Shown here piece after piece: positions 9,896 through 18,230 of a stretch of 64,000 bases of DNA. Source of the DNA: JADLGL01 sp050184415. GTDB taxonomy: Bacteria; Pseudomonadota; Alphaproteobacteria; Rhizobiales; Kaistiaceae. The translations under genes were made by a program, and so were the position numbers. Below the pieces are notes generated by a model. That model saw only the letters and a list, made by a program, of their open reading frames with translations. It searched no databases and was not told the DNA's origin. The stretch's first letter is position 1; every line of letters starts with the position of its first letter. The stretch is taken from positions 1 to 64,000 of the forward strand of contig JBFXAJ010000006.1 in NCBI GenBank assembly GCA_050184415.1, read 5' to 3'.

Positions 9896-12136
9896 CTACA
9901 TGAAGCTCTGCGGGTCGACGTCGACCTGCACCCGCACCGACCCGCGCGGAGCTGGCGAGGCATCCAGCCAGTTCCGGAGATAGCCCTGGAGATCGGCCGA
10001 CCGCGGCGCATGGACCAGCATGCGAAAGCGGTGGCGGCCGCGGATCACCGCGAGCGGCGCCTCGGCCGGACCGAACACGGCGATCGCGTCCGAGGCCGGA
10101 GCGGCGCGGCGCAGGTCGTTGGCGTGGCCTCGCGCGCTCTGCCGGTCCGGCCCCGACACGATGATCGCGGCAAGCCGAGCGAATGGCGGCAGCTGGGCGA
10201 GCCGCCGTTCCTCGATCTCGCGCTCGTAGAAGGCCTCGCGGTCGCCGACGACGATGGCCTGCATCACCGGATGTTCGGGTGCAGAGGTCTGGATGATGGC
10301 CCGGCTCTCCCCTCCCGCCCGCCCCGCCCGGCCCGTCACCTGCGACAGGAGCTGGAAGGTGCGTTCGGCCGCTCTGAGGTCGCCATGGGCGAGGCCCAGA
10401 TCGGCATCGACGACACCGACGAGACGGAGCAGCGGGAAATTGTGCCCCTTGGCGACAAGTTGGGTCCCGATGACGATGTCCGTCTCGCCGCGAGCGATCG
10501 CCTCGAGCTCCTCCCGCATCCGCTGCATGCCGCCCAGCATGTCGCTCGACAGGACCGTGAGCCGCGCGTCCGGGAACCGGTCGGCGACCTCTTCGGCGAG
10601 GCGCTCGACCCCGGGGCCGCACGCCACCAGGCTGTCCTCCGAGCCGCATTGCGGGCAGGATCTCGGGCGCGGCTGGGCATGGCCGCAATGATGGCAGGCG
10701 AGCTGGCCGCGGAAGCGATGCTCGACCAGCCAGGTGGCGCAGTTCGGGCATTGGAAGCGGTGGCCGCAGGTGCGGCACAGCGTGAGGGGCGCATAGCCGC
10801 GGCGGTTCAGGAACAGGAGCGCCTGGCCCTTTTCCGCGAGCGTGTCGGCCATCGCCGACACGAGCGGCGGGGAGATCCACCGCCCGCGCTCCGGGGGTTC
10901 GGCGCGAAGGTCGACCGCGCGGATCGCAGGAAGGGCCGCCCCAGCGAACCGGTCCGGAAGGATCAGCCGCTGGTAGCGGCCGGCATCGGCGTTGACCCGG
11001 CTCTCGATCGACGGCGTCGCGGACGAGAGGACGACCGGGAAATTGCCGATCCGGCCGCGGATGACCGCCATGTCGCGGGCGTGATAGGTGACGCCCTCCT
11101 CCTGCTTGTAGGCCGGGTCGTGTTCCTCATCGACCACCACGAGGCGGAGCTTCGGGAACGGCAGGAACAGGGCCGAGCGCGCGCCGACGACGACGTCTAC
11201 CGCGCCGCCGGCAACGCCGCGCCAGACGCGCTCGCGAAGGCGCGGCGGCACGTCGGAATGCCACTCGGCCGGGCGCACCCCGAACCGGGCGGCGAACCGA
11301 TCGAGGAACGCGGCCGTCAGCGCGATCTCCGGCAGAAGGATGAGCACCTGGCCGCCAGCCGTCAGCGTCTCGGCGACGGCCTCGAAATAGACCTCCGTCT
11401 TTCCCGAGCCGGTGACGCCGTCGATCAGCGTCACGCTGAAGTCGCCGCGCGCCGCCGCGCGCAGCGCGGCGCCGGCTGCCGCCTGGGCCAGGTTCAGCCG
11501 AGCGGGCATGAACCGCGGGTCGGGCGGAAGGGCCGCCGGCGGCGGAGGGATATCGACCGGGACCAGCGTGCCGGACGCCACCAGCCCGTCAATGACGCCC
11601 GGGCTGACATCGGCGGCGAGGGCGAGGGCGGCCTTCACCCAGGCCTGGCCATCGGCAACAAGGGCAAGGACGCGCTCGCGCGCCGGCGTCATCCGTTCCG
11701 GCGACGGACCGGCGAGCCGAAGCCCCTGCCTCGGCCGCTCCGGCTCGAGCGCGCCGGGTGAGCGGAGGATCATGCGCAGGACCATGCCGCGCGTGGTCAG
11801 CGTGTAGCCCGCCACCCAGTCGGCGAACGCGCGGAGATCGCGGGATAGGGGCGGCGTGTCGAGCTTCGCCGTGACGTGCTTCAGCCGGTTCGACGACCGG
11901 TCCAGTCCGGGCGGGTCGTCCCACACCGTCCCGATGACATCGCGGGTCGCGAGCGGCACCTCCACGATATCGCCGGGGGCGAGGTTCATCCCATGCGGGA
12001 CGCGATACGAATACGGCTCCGCGACCGCATAGGGGAGCAGCACGGACACGACGTCCGCCGTCGGCGCGGGCAGGTCGAGCGGCAGCTCGTCGCCGTCGTC
12101 GGGCCGTGCCCCTCGTTTCATCGCGCTCTGCTCCAT
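9896..12136 (-). CDS. priA: Primosomal replication-restart helicase PriA
   Basis: A 746-residue superfamily 2 helicase that reloads the replisome at stalled forks. The N-terminal 3'-OH-binding region (SVLLPYAVAEPYSYRVP) is followed by Walker A GVTGSGKTE at residues 240-248, the DEEH box (VVDEEHDPAYKQEEG), the double zinc-binding insert (CRTCGHRFQCPNC, then CHHCGH and CPQCGS) and motifs IV-VI (GTQLVAKGHNFP, QVTGRAGR). The ATG at 12136 gives normal family length; the frame extends to 12253 but the extra 39 residues look unconserved. It is divergent from xerC, a pairing often seen in Hyphomicrobiales. Confidence 0.95.
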   Translation of the reverse strand: MEQSAMKRGARPDDGDELPLDLPAPTADVVSVLLPYAVAEPYSYRVPHGMNLAPGDIVEVPLATRDVIGTVWDDPPGLDRSSNRLKHVTAKLDTPPLSRDLRAFADWVAGYTLTTRGMVLRMILRSPGALEPERPRQGLRLAGPSPERMTPARERVLALVADGQAWVKAALALAADVSPGVIDGLVASGTLVPVDIPPPPAALPPDPRFMPARLNLAQAAAGAALRAAARGDFSVTLIDGVTGSGKTEVYFEAVAETLTAGGQVLILLPEIALTAAFLDRFAARFGVRPAEWHSDVPPRLRERVWRGVAGGAVDVVVGARSALFLPFPKLRLVVVDEEHDPAYKQEEGVTYHARDMAVIRGRIGNFPVVLSSATPSIESRVNADAGRYQRLILPDRFAGAALPAIRAVDLRAEPPERGRWISPPLVSAMADTLAEKGQALLFLNRRGYAPLTLCRTCGHRFQCPNCATWLVEHRFRGQLACHHCGHAQPRPRSCPQCGSEDSLVACGPGVERLAEEVADRFPDARLTVLSSDMLGGMQRMREELEAIARGETDIVIGTQLVAKGHNFPLLRLVGVVDADLGLAHGDLRAAERTFQLLSQVTGRAGRAGGESRAIIQTSAPEHPVMQAIVVGDREAFYEREIEERRLAQLPPFARLAAIIVSGPDRQSARGHANDLRRAAPASDAIAVFGPAEAPLAVIRGRHRFRMLVHAPRSADLQGYLRNWLDASPAPRGSVRVQVDVDPQSFM

Positions 12137-12307
12137 GACGAGAACAATGCCGGAACATTTGCCGGGAGGGAAGTGGATGGCCATCCGGTCTACCGGCGGC
12201 TCGGCTTCCGCGACATCCGCGGCCGGATCAACCGCTACCTCTGGCGTCGACACGACGTGATGGCGCCGGCAAGGCTTTCTTAACCCACCGCGCCCGCTTC
12301 ATCGGTC

Positions 12308-13267
12308 ATGTCCGCCGCCGATGCCTCAGCAATCCTCGTTGCCGCCGCGCCCGACCTTCGCGGCGCGATCGATGCCTGGCGGCGGCACCTTGGCGCGGAG
12401 CGGCGGCTCGCGGCGAAGACGCTCGAGGCCTATGACCGCGACGTCGCGCAGTTCACCCGTTTCCTCACCAATCATCTCGGCGGTCCTCCGGCGATTGCGG
12501 ATATCGGCGCGCTGCGGACCGCCGACCTCCGTGCCTTCCTCGCGGCGCGGCGTGCCGACGGGGCGGGCGCGCGGACGCTCGCCCGGGGGCTCGCGGGCAT
12601 CCGGTCGCTGATGCGCTTCCTCGAGCGCGAGGCCGGAATCAACGGGGCGGCATTCCGCGCCCTTCGGACGCCGCGCCAGCCGAAGACGCTGCCAAAACCG
12701 CTGGCGGTGGACGACGCCCGTCGCCTCGGGACGGCCGAGGAACAGTTCGACGATACCCCCTGGATCACCGCGCGAAACGCGGCGGTCTTTGCCCTCCTCT
12801 ACGGGTCCGGCCTTCGCATCTCCGAGGCCCTCGGCATCCGCCGCGCCGAAGCGCCGGTCGGCCGGATCGAGACCCTCCGCGTCGTCGGCAAGGGCGGCAA
12901 GGCGCGGATCGTCCCCGTCCTGCCCGTGGTCGCCCGGGCGATCGAGGACTATCTCCGCCTTTGCCCGTTCGCGCCCGGTCCCGATGGCCCGCTCTTTGTC
13001 GGCGCGAAGGGCGGACCGCTGTCGCCACGGATCGTCCAGCGCGCGATGGAGCGCGCGCGCGGCGCCCTCGGCCTACCGGCAACCGCTACGCCGCACGCCC
13101 TCCGCCACTCCTTCGCAACGCATCTCCTGTCGGCCAGCGGCGACCTCAGGACCGTCCAGGAGCTCCTCGGCCATGCGAGCCTCGCGACGACGCAAATCTA
13201 CACCGCGATCGACGGCGAGGGGCTCTTGAAGGCGTACGACCGCGCCCATCCGCGGGCCTCCAAATAG
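12308..13267 (+). CDS. xerC: Tyrosine recombinase XerC
   Basis: A 319-residue site-specific recombinase that resolves chromosome dimers at dif with XerD. The SAM-like N-terminal core-binding domain (about 15-115) is followed by the catalytic domain with all active-site elements: Arg in YGSGLRISEAL, Lys in GKGGKARIVP, HALRHSFATHLL (His-x-x-Arg), GHASLATTQIYT (His and the nucleophile Tyr). Length fits XerC (about 300-325). It is divergent from priA, and its place in the conserved neighbourhood argues for the housekeeping recombinase, not a phage integrase. Confidence 0.93.
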   Translation: MSAADASAILVAAAPDLRGAIDAWRRHLGAERRLAAKTLEAYDRDVAQFTRFLTNHLGGPPAIADIGALRTADLRAFLAARRADGAGARTLARGLAGIRSLMRFLEREAGINGAAFRALRTPRQPKTLPKPLAVDDARRLGTAEEQFDDTPWITARNAAVFALLYGSGLRISEALGIRRAEAPVGRIETLRVVGKGGKARIVPVLPVVARAIEDYLRLCPFAPGPDGPLFVGAKGGPLSPRIVQRAMERARGALGLPATATPHALRHSFATHLLSASGDLRTVQELLGHASLATTQIYTAIDGEGLLKAYDRAHPRASK

Positions 13268-13379
13268 CGAGGCTCTCCCGCGGGGCACGACACCCTCGGG
13301 CCGCCCATGCGTCGGCGAAGGGCAGATGAACGCCTTCTGAAGCGCCGCTTCAGGTTCGGCTCAAACCCGATCCCGTATC

Positions 13380-13492
13380 CCGAGGACCACGCTGCGGCGG
13401 GATCAAGTTCCTCGTTCCGCCAGGGCGTGCCGGGAGCCCTTCCCGGTCCTCCTCCCAAGCAGACTGGGCCTCGCCGCGGCGGGGCCCTTTTT
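13380..13492 (+). ncRNA. Candidate small RNA with anti-Shine-Dalgarno motif
   Basis: Downstream of xerC a hairpin (CCGGGA at 13430-13435, TCCCGG at 13441-13446) is followed at once by the single-stranded motif CCTCCTCCC (13448-13456) and then by a strong intrinsic terminator (13466-13492). This order, a stem, an exposed anti-SD stretch and a terminator, resembles trans-acting alphaproteobacterial sRNAs such as the alpha-r14 (NfeR1) type. The 5' end is not determined; I placed it arbitrarily about 50 bases upstream of the hairpin. It could also be only the 3' untranslated region of xerC. Confidence 0.35.
13466..13492 (+). terminator. Intrinsic terminator downstream of xerC
   Basis: The arms GGGCCTCGCC (13466-13475) and GGCGGGGCCC (13478-13487) pair over ten positions with one G-U, followed by five T residues at 13488-13492. 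It ends plus-strand transcription from xerC or from the candidate small RNA and protects the convergent CitE-like gene. Confidence 0.8.
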
Positions 13493-13514
13493 GCGTGGCG
13501 CCCGGATCGAAACG

Positions 13515-14435
13515 TTAGATCTCTTCTTCCTCGCGTGCGGCCGCGCTCTCATCGGCCGACGCCTGCGCGGCGACAAGCATCCGCCGCGCGATGCGGGCAT
13601 GGAGCCGCTCGACCATGCGGCCGTTGACCGACACCGCCTCCCTGCCGTTCCCGCCGGCACGGTCGAAGGCAGCGACGATGGACTGCGCCCAGGCCACCTC
13701 CTCGGAGGAGGGGGTGAAGGTGGCGTTGCACGGCGCGACCTGGTTCGGGTGGATGATCGATTTGCCGTCCATGCCCAGCATGCGCGCCTGCGCGCATTCG
13801 GCGGCAAAGCCGTCGGCATCGTTGAAGTCGTTGAAGATGCCGTCAATGACCGCGAGGTCGTATGCCCGCGCCGCCAGAACGCAGGTCGAGAGCCACGGGA
13901 TCATCGGCGCCCGGTCGCGGCCGGGCCGCACCTCGGTCTCGGCGGCGAGGTCGTTCGTTCCGATCACGAGCGCCGCGACCGGAGCCCCCTGGTCGGGCGC
14001 CGCCAGCGCCGCGATCGCCGCCGCATTAAGGATCGCGAGCGGCGTTTCCATCATCGCCCAGATGCTGAGATTGGGATCGGCCCCGGCGGCGCGGATCGCG
14101 GCGCGGACCCGCCGGATGTCTTCGGGACGGGAAACCTTCGGAACAAGAATGCCGTCCGGCGCGGCCCCGACCGCCGCGGCGATGTCGCCGGCGGCCCATT
14201 TCGTCTCGAGCCCGTTGACGCGGATGACGAGTTCCTTGTCGCCGTAGTCGGCGCGCTGCGCGACGGCGTCCGCCGTCATCCGCCGCGCGGATTCCTTGTT
14301 CTCCGGGGCGACGGCATCCTCAAGGTCGAAGACGAGGACGTCGGCCGAGATCGTCTTCGCCCGGCTGAGCGCCTTCGGATTGCCGCCCGGAAGGAAGAGG
14401 ACGCTACGGCGGGGACGGAACATCGCGGGCATCAA
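13515..14435 (-). CDS. HpcH/HpaI aldolase/citrate lyase family protein (CitE-like)
   Basis: A 306-residue CoA-ester lyase of the CitE/malyl-CoA lyase type. Diagnostic features are the N-terminal RRSVLFLPGGNPKAL, the ADVLVFDLEDAVAP strand with its metal-binding acidic residues, the conserved Arg in ELVIRVNG, the central IWAMMETPLAILNA and the C-terminal GMDGKSIIHPNQV. Relatives cleave or make malyl-CoA, beta-methylmalyl-CoA or citramalyl-CoA, or act as malyl-CoA thioesterases. The exact substrate cannot be decided; no other ethylmalonyl-CoA or glyoxylate genes are adjacent. It is convergent with xerC and divergent from carbonic anhydrase. Confidence 0.88.
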   Translation of the reverse strand: MMPAMFRPRRSVLFLPGGNPKALSRAKTISADVLVFDLEDAVAPENKESARRMTADAVAQRADYGDKELVIRVNGLETKWAAGDIAAAVGAAPDGILVPKVSRPEDIRRVRAAIRAAGADPNLSIWAMMETPLAILNAAAIAALAAPDQGAPVAALVIGTNDLAAETEVRPGRDRAPMIPWLSTCVLAARAYDLAVIDGIFNDFNDADGFAAECAQARMLGMDGKSIIHPNQVAPCNATFTPSSEEVAWAQSIVAAFDRAGGNGREAVSVNGRMVERLHARIARRMLVAAQASADESAAAREEEEI

Positions 14436-14711
14436 TTCGCTTTCTGCGCCCGGTGCATCGTCCGGACGGGGCGGGACCGGTTCGGCGGGAAGGATGATGC
14501 GGCACTATCCATACCCGTCCAATTTGGCTCTATCCAAGGCGGACCGGCCCCCCGGCGATCGCACAACACATAGCGGCGGCGGCCGATCGTCAAGAATCAA
14601 TCCGCCGTCCCCTTATACATCGCGGGGCACAGCCTTGCCGCGGGTGGGGTTGACCGCATGCGCCATGCGAGGTTCTACCGGCGCTGCCAACTTGCTTTGG
14701 AGCGGCTCTCG

Positions 14712-15341
14712 ATGACCTCTTTCCCCGACCGGTTGCACAGCGGCTACGTCGCCTTCCGTGACGGCCGTCTCACGACGGACCGCGAGCGCTACCGTCGGCT
14801 CGCCGAAAGCGGGCAACGCCCCGAGATCATGATCGTTGCCTGCTGCGACAGCCGGGCCGCGCCCGAGACCATCTTCGACGCCGCGCCAGGCGAGCTCTTC
14901 GTTCATCGCAACGTCGCCAATCTGATCCCGCCCTACGAGGCGGACGGCCATCATCACGGGACGTCGGCGGCGATCGAGTTCGCCGTGACGCGGCTGAGAG
15001 TCGGTCATCTCGTCGTCATGGGTCACGGCCGCTGCGGCGGCATCAACGCCTTCCTGACCGATGGCGCGCTCGACGGCACCGACTTCATCGGCCGCTGGAT
15101 CAGCCTCCTGAAGCCGGCAGGCGCCCTGATCGCGGACGACCCGGCGGAAGGTGCGGAGCGCCAGCGCGCGCTCGAATTCGCCTCGATCCGCCAGAGCATC
15201 GCCAATCTGCGCACCTTTCCCTGGATCAAGGCGATGGAGGCGGATGGCACCCTCGCGCTCCACGGCGCCTGGTTCGACATCGGCACGGGCGAGCTGTTCC
15301 GGCTCGAGCAGGACGAGGACGCGTTCGTGTCGGTCGGCTGA
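14712..15341 (+). CDS. Beta-class carbonic anhydrase
   Basis: A 209-residue zinc enzyme that interconverts CO2 and bicarbonate. Zn ligands are C45 in ACCDSR, H105 and C108 in GHGRCGG; the catalytic Asp-Arg dyad is D46 and R48. The motif ELFVHRNVANLIPP is also typical. The ATG at 14712 is preferred over one at 14658, because homology begins at the later start. It ends in a strong terminator and is followed 115 bp later by a SulP transporter, which suggests a shared role in inorganic carbon handling. Confidence 0.93.
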   Translation: MTSFPDRLHSGYVAFRDGRLTTDRERYRRLAESGQRPEIMIVACCDSRAAPETIFDAAPGELFVHRNVANLIPPYEADGHHHGTSAAIEFAVTRLRVGHLVVMGHGRCGGINAFLTDGALDGTDFIGRWISLLKPAGALIADDPAEGAERQRALEFASIRQSIANLRTFPWIKAMEADGTLALHGAWFDIGTGELFRLEQDEDAFVSVG

Positions 15342-15368
15342 TCCGATCGCAACAGCCGAGGCCTGATC

Positions 15369-15398
15369 GGGGAGCCATCGCGACGGCTCCCCTTTTTT
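15369..15398 (+). terminator. Intrinsic terminator after carbonic anhydrase
   Basis: GGGGAGCC (15369-15376) pairs perfectly with GGCTCCCC (15385-15392) around an eight-base loop that can itself form a short stem (TCGCGA), followed by six T residues (15393-15398). It separates the carbonic anhydrase transcript from the SulP gene, so the latter needs its own promoter or read-through. Confidence 0.88.
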
Positions 15399-15455
15399 GT
15401 GACAGCGAAAGGTGGAACTGCCTGAACGAACCTTTTCGCGTTCGCAGGTAAATCA

Positions 15456-17669
15456 GTGCAACTGGCGTCGGGGCTTCGCGACCTCGCTCGGGAACTGCGC
15501 AGGGGGCAGTTCCTCCGCAGCCTTCCGGTCGGCGTCGTCTGCGGCCTGATCACGACCGTCTCGTCCCTGGCTTACGCGGCCCTCGTCTTCTCGGGCGGCC
15601 TGTCGAGCAACATCGCCGCCGGCATGGGCGTGATGCTGGTGTCGAGCGCCGTGGCCGCGGTCGTGGCCGCGCTCACCACGACCTACGCCCCGACCTACGC
15701 CCAGGTCCGCGACGTGCCGCTCGCCTATCTCGCGCTCGTGGCGCCCACCCTTGCGGCGCAGGCGGGCGGTGCCGCCGGCCTGCCGACGGTCGTCGCTCTC
15801 ATCGCGCTGTCGACGCTTCTCGTCGGCGCCAGCTTCCTCGCCCTCGGCATGGCGCGGCTTGGCCGGGTGGTGCGGTTCGTCCCCTTCCCGGTCGTTAGCG
15901 GCTTCCTCGCCGGCGTCGCGTGGCTGATCGTCACCGGCGCGGTGACCATCCTCACCGGCGAGCCGTTCACGATTCCCTCGCTCGTCGGCCTCGTCGAGCC
16001 GGACCAGCTTCCGAAGCTCCTCGTCCTCGTCGCGGTCGTCGTGGCCAGCCTGATCGGGCGCCGCTGGATACCGCCCGGACTGCTCTTCCCGGCGATCGTC
16101 GTCATCGCCACGGCCGCGTTCCACCTCGTCGCCGACATCGGCAACCTCGATCCCGCGGAGCTCACCCGGCTCGGCTGGCTGACCGAAATCCCGTCCGGTG
16201 CGCTGTGGCCGCCGGTCCAGCCGGAGCAACTCGCCTTCATCGACTGGCCGCTCGTCCTCGGCGCCTGGCCGACGATGGCGGCGATCGTCATCGTCACGAT
16301 GGTCGCCCTCCTCCTCAATGTCAGCGGCCTCGAGATCGAGGTTCGCCGGGACATCGACCTCGACGCCGAGCTCAAGACGGCCGGAGCCGGGAGCCTCCTT
16401 TCTGGAGTTCTCGGCGGGGCGGTCGCCTACCAGTCGCTGTCGATGACGCTGCTGTCGCAGCGGCTCGGCGGCGGGAACCGCACGACGACCCTCGTCGCGG
16501 GCCTCTTCGTCCTCGTGGTCCTCCTGTTCGGCGCCGACATCATCAGCCTCGTGCCGCTGCCGGTACTGGCCGCGATCGTCCTCGCCACCGGCATCGGCCT
16601 CTTCATCGAGCGTCTCGTCGTCTCCTACCGCCAGCTCCCGGCGAGCGAATATCTCATCGTCCTCGGCATTTTTGTCGTCACGATCACCCTGGGCTTCCTG
16701 ACCGCGGTCGTGTTCGGCCTCGTGGCCGCCATGGGCCTCTTCGTCATCGACTACAGCCGCGCCGGCGTCGTGAAGCTCGCCGTCACCGGCCGCGACTTCC
16801 AGAGCAGCGCCGACTCATCCGCCTCGCGCCGTCATCTGCTGCACGAGTATGGCGACGCGATCCTGATCATGCGCCTCCAGGGCTACCTGTTCTTCGGCAC
16901 CGCCAACGGCCTCCGGCGCGCCATCGAGCGGCGTCTCCTCACCGTGAGCGACAGCCATTCGGTCCGCTTTGTCGTCCTCGATTTTCGTCGAATCTCCGGC
17001 ATCGATTCGGCGGCAGTGCAGAGCTTCGTGCGCCTCGCCGAAATCGCCCGCGAGGTCCGTGCCCAGATCCTCCTCGCCAACGTGCCGGCACAGGTCGGAC
17101 GCATCCTCGTCCGCGGCGGGCTGGCGCTCGGCGACAAGTCACCGGTGCGCCTCGCCGAGTCGTTCGAGCAGGGACTCGCCGAATGCGAGCAGGCCATCAT
17201 CGCGGAGGTCGATCCCGACCTTGCGTCCCGCAAGCCGCAGGGGATCGACCGCCAGCTAAGCGCCTTCGTCGATGCCGATGAGATCCCGCTCATCGCGCGG
17301 TTCCTCGAACGCGTCCCCTTCGACCCCGGCAACAAGATGATGGAGGAGGGCACGCCGGCCGAGGAGATCTACTTCCTCGAATCCGGCACCGCCTCGGTCC
17401 GCCTGTCGGGCGAGGACCACGAGCTCATCCTCGCGACCCTCGGTCCCGGCTCGATCGCCGGCGAGGTCGCGTTCTACATGGGCTCGGTGCGCACCGCCTC
17501 GGTGGTGGTCGACACCCCGGTGGTTGCGTGGCGCTTCACCCGCGACAGCCTGCAGCGCATGCAGTCGGACTTCCCGGCCGCCGCGTCACGGTTCCATCAG
17601 GGCATGGCCGAGGTCATGGCCGATCGCCTGGCGGCGACCAACCGGCTCGTCCGTTTCCTCGCCGCTTGA
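15456..17669 (+). CDS. SulP transporter with STAS and cyclic-nucleotide-binding domains
   Basis: A 737-residue membrane protein. The N-terminal SulP domain has about ten or more hydrophobic spans (about 20-440: PVGVVCGLITTVSSLAYAALVF onward). A STAS domain follows (about 470-580, with VVLDFRRISGIDSAAVQSF), and then a C-terminal cNMP/CRP-like domain (about 615-725: VPFDPGNKMMEEGTPAEEIYFLESG, then LGPGSIAGEVAFYMG). The transporter could therefore be gated by a cyclic nucleotide. Because a carbonic anhydrase precedes it, bicarbonate is a reasonable substrate guess, but sulfate or other anions are possible. No histidine-kinase or cyclase gene is adjacent. Confidence 0.88.
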   Translation: MQLASGLRDLARELRRGQFLRSLPVGVVCGLITTVSSLAYAALVFSGGLSSNIAAGMGVMLVSSAVAAVVAALTTTYAPTYAQVRDVPLAYLALVAPTLAAQAGGAAGLPTVVALIALSTLLVGASFLALGMARLGRVVRFVPFPVVSGFLAGVAWLIVTGAVTILTGEPFTIPSLVGLVEPDQLPKLLVLVAVVVASLIGRRWIPPGLLFPAIVVIATAAFHLVADIGNLDPAELTRLGWLTEIPSGALWPPVQPEQLAFIDWPLVLGAWPTMAAIVIVTMVALLLNVSGLEIEVRRDIDLDAELKTAGAGSLLSGVLGGAVAYQSLSMTLLSQRLGGGNRTTTLVAGLFVLVVLLFGADIISLVPLPVLAAIVLATGIGLFIERLVVSYRQLPASEYLIVLGIFVVTITLGFLTAVVFGLVAAMGLFVIDYSRAGVVKLAVTGRDFQSSADSSASRRHLLHEYGDAILIMRLQGYLFFGTANGLRRAIERRLLTVSDSHSVRFVVLDFRRISGIDSAAVQSFVRLAEIAREVRAQILLANVPAQVGRILVRGGLALGDKSPVRLAESFEQGLAECEQAIIAEVDPDLASRKPQGIDRQLSAFVDADEIPLIARFLERVPFDPGNKMMEEGTPAEEIYFLESGTASVRLSGEDHELILATLGPGSIAGEVAFYMGSVRTASVVVDTPVVAWRFTRDSLQRMQSDFPAAASRFHQGMAEVMADRLAATNRLVRFLAA

Positions 17670-17701
17670 CGGCGGCGGCGCGGTCCGCTTCACCGCGGCT
17701 C

Positions 17702-18151
17702 ATGCCGGACGCATCCGCCAGCATCGACATCGACGCGCCGCCGGACCTCGTCTGGCGGATCGTCGCCGACACCGAGCTCCACCCCACGATCGACGCGACG
17801 ACGAGCCGTATCCTCGGCTTCCCCGACGAGGGCGCGCGGCTCAAGGTGTATTCGACGCTGAGCCCCGACCATCCGTTGACGGTGCGGGTCATCACCTACG
17901 CGCCGCCGCGGCGGATGGTCTGGCGCAATTCGCGGTGGTTCGGCCTTGTCCGCGGGGTCCGCAGCTTCGCCGTCGACCCGCTCGACGGGCCGCGAAGCCG
18001 CTTCACGCTCTCGGAGAGCTGGAGCGGGCCGCTGCTCCGGCTCGTCTCCGGCTCGATTGCCGACCGGCAGGACGCCTTCAGAGGCCTTTGCGCGGGCCTG
18101 AAGGCGCTGGCCGAAGCGGCGGTTGCGCCGCCTTCCCGCGGAGGCCGCTAG
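17702..18151 (+). CDS. SRPBCC-domain protein
   Basis: A 149-residue START-like protein. It begins SASIDIDAPPDLVWRIVAD, the usual first strand and helix of the SRPBCC/polyketide-cyclase fold, contains TYAPPRRMVWRNS, and ends with a long C-terminal helix (DRQDAFRGLCAGLKALAE) that covers a hydrophobic cavity. Such proteins bind lipids or other hydrophobic ligands; no ligand can be inferred. The start at 17702 is 32 bp after the SulP gene, so it may be in the same transcript. It is convergent with asd, with two palindromes between. Confidence 0.82.
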   Translation: MPDASASIDIDAPPDLVWRIVADTELHPTIDATTSRILGFPDEGARLKVYSTLSPDHPLTVRVITYAPPRRMVWRNSRWFGLVRGVRSFAVDPLDGPRSRFTLSESWSGPLLRLVSGSIADRQDAFRGLCAGLKALAEAAVAPPSRGGR

Positions 18152-18167
18152 GGAGCGGACTCAATTG

Positions 18168-18195
18168 GACGAAGTCGGAAACATCCGACTTCGTC
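18168..18195. repeat. Palindromic repeat, copy 1 (GAAGTCGGA-AACA-TCCGACTTC)
   Basis: A perfect 12-bp inverted repeat (18168-18179 with 18184-18195) around the four-base loop AACA. A near-identical second copy follows eight bases later. Lying between convergent genes, it can form a stem in either transcript, but no T-tract follows, so it is better read as a REP-like element than as a classic terminator. Confidence 0.85.
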
Positions 18196-18202
18196 TCCAG
18201 TG

Positions 18203-18230
18203 GTCGAAGTCGGAAACATCCGACTTCGAC
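18203..18230. repeat. Palindromic repeat, copy 2
   Basis: The second copy has the same core (GAAGTCGGA, loop AACA, TCCGACTTC) with 12 paired positions, 18203-18214 and 18219-18230. Its last base is the first base of the asd stop codon as read on the plus strand, so it abuts the asd coding sequence exactly. Only the outermost pairs differ from copy 1. Confidence 0.85.

Noticed and set aside
9773..11761. 662-residue plus-strand open frame opposite priA
   Set aside because: Arg/Gly/Asp-rich composition, no domain, and full overlap with a clear priA; a typical high-GC shadow.
12308..13267. xerC as the integrase of the island
   Set aside because: It is outside the island, in a conserved priA-xerC neighbourhood, and has normal XerC length and motifs.
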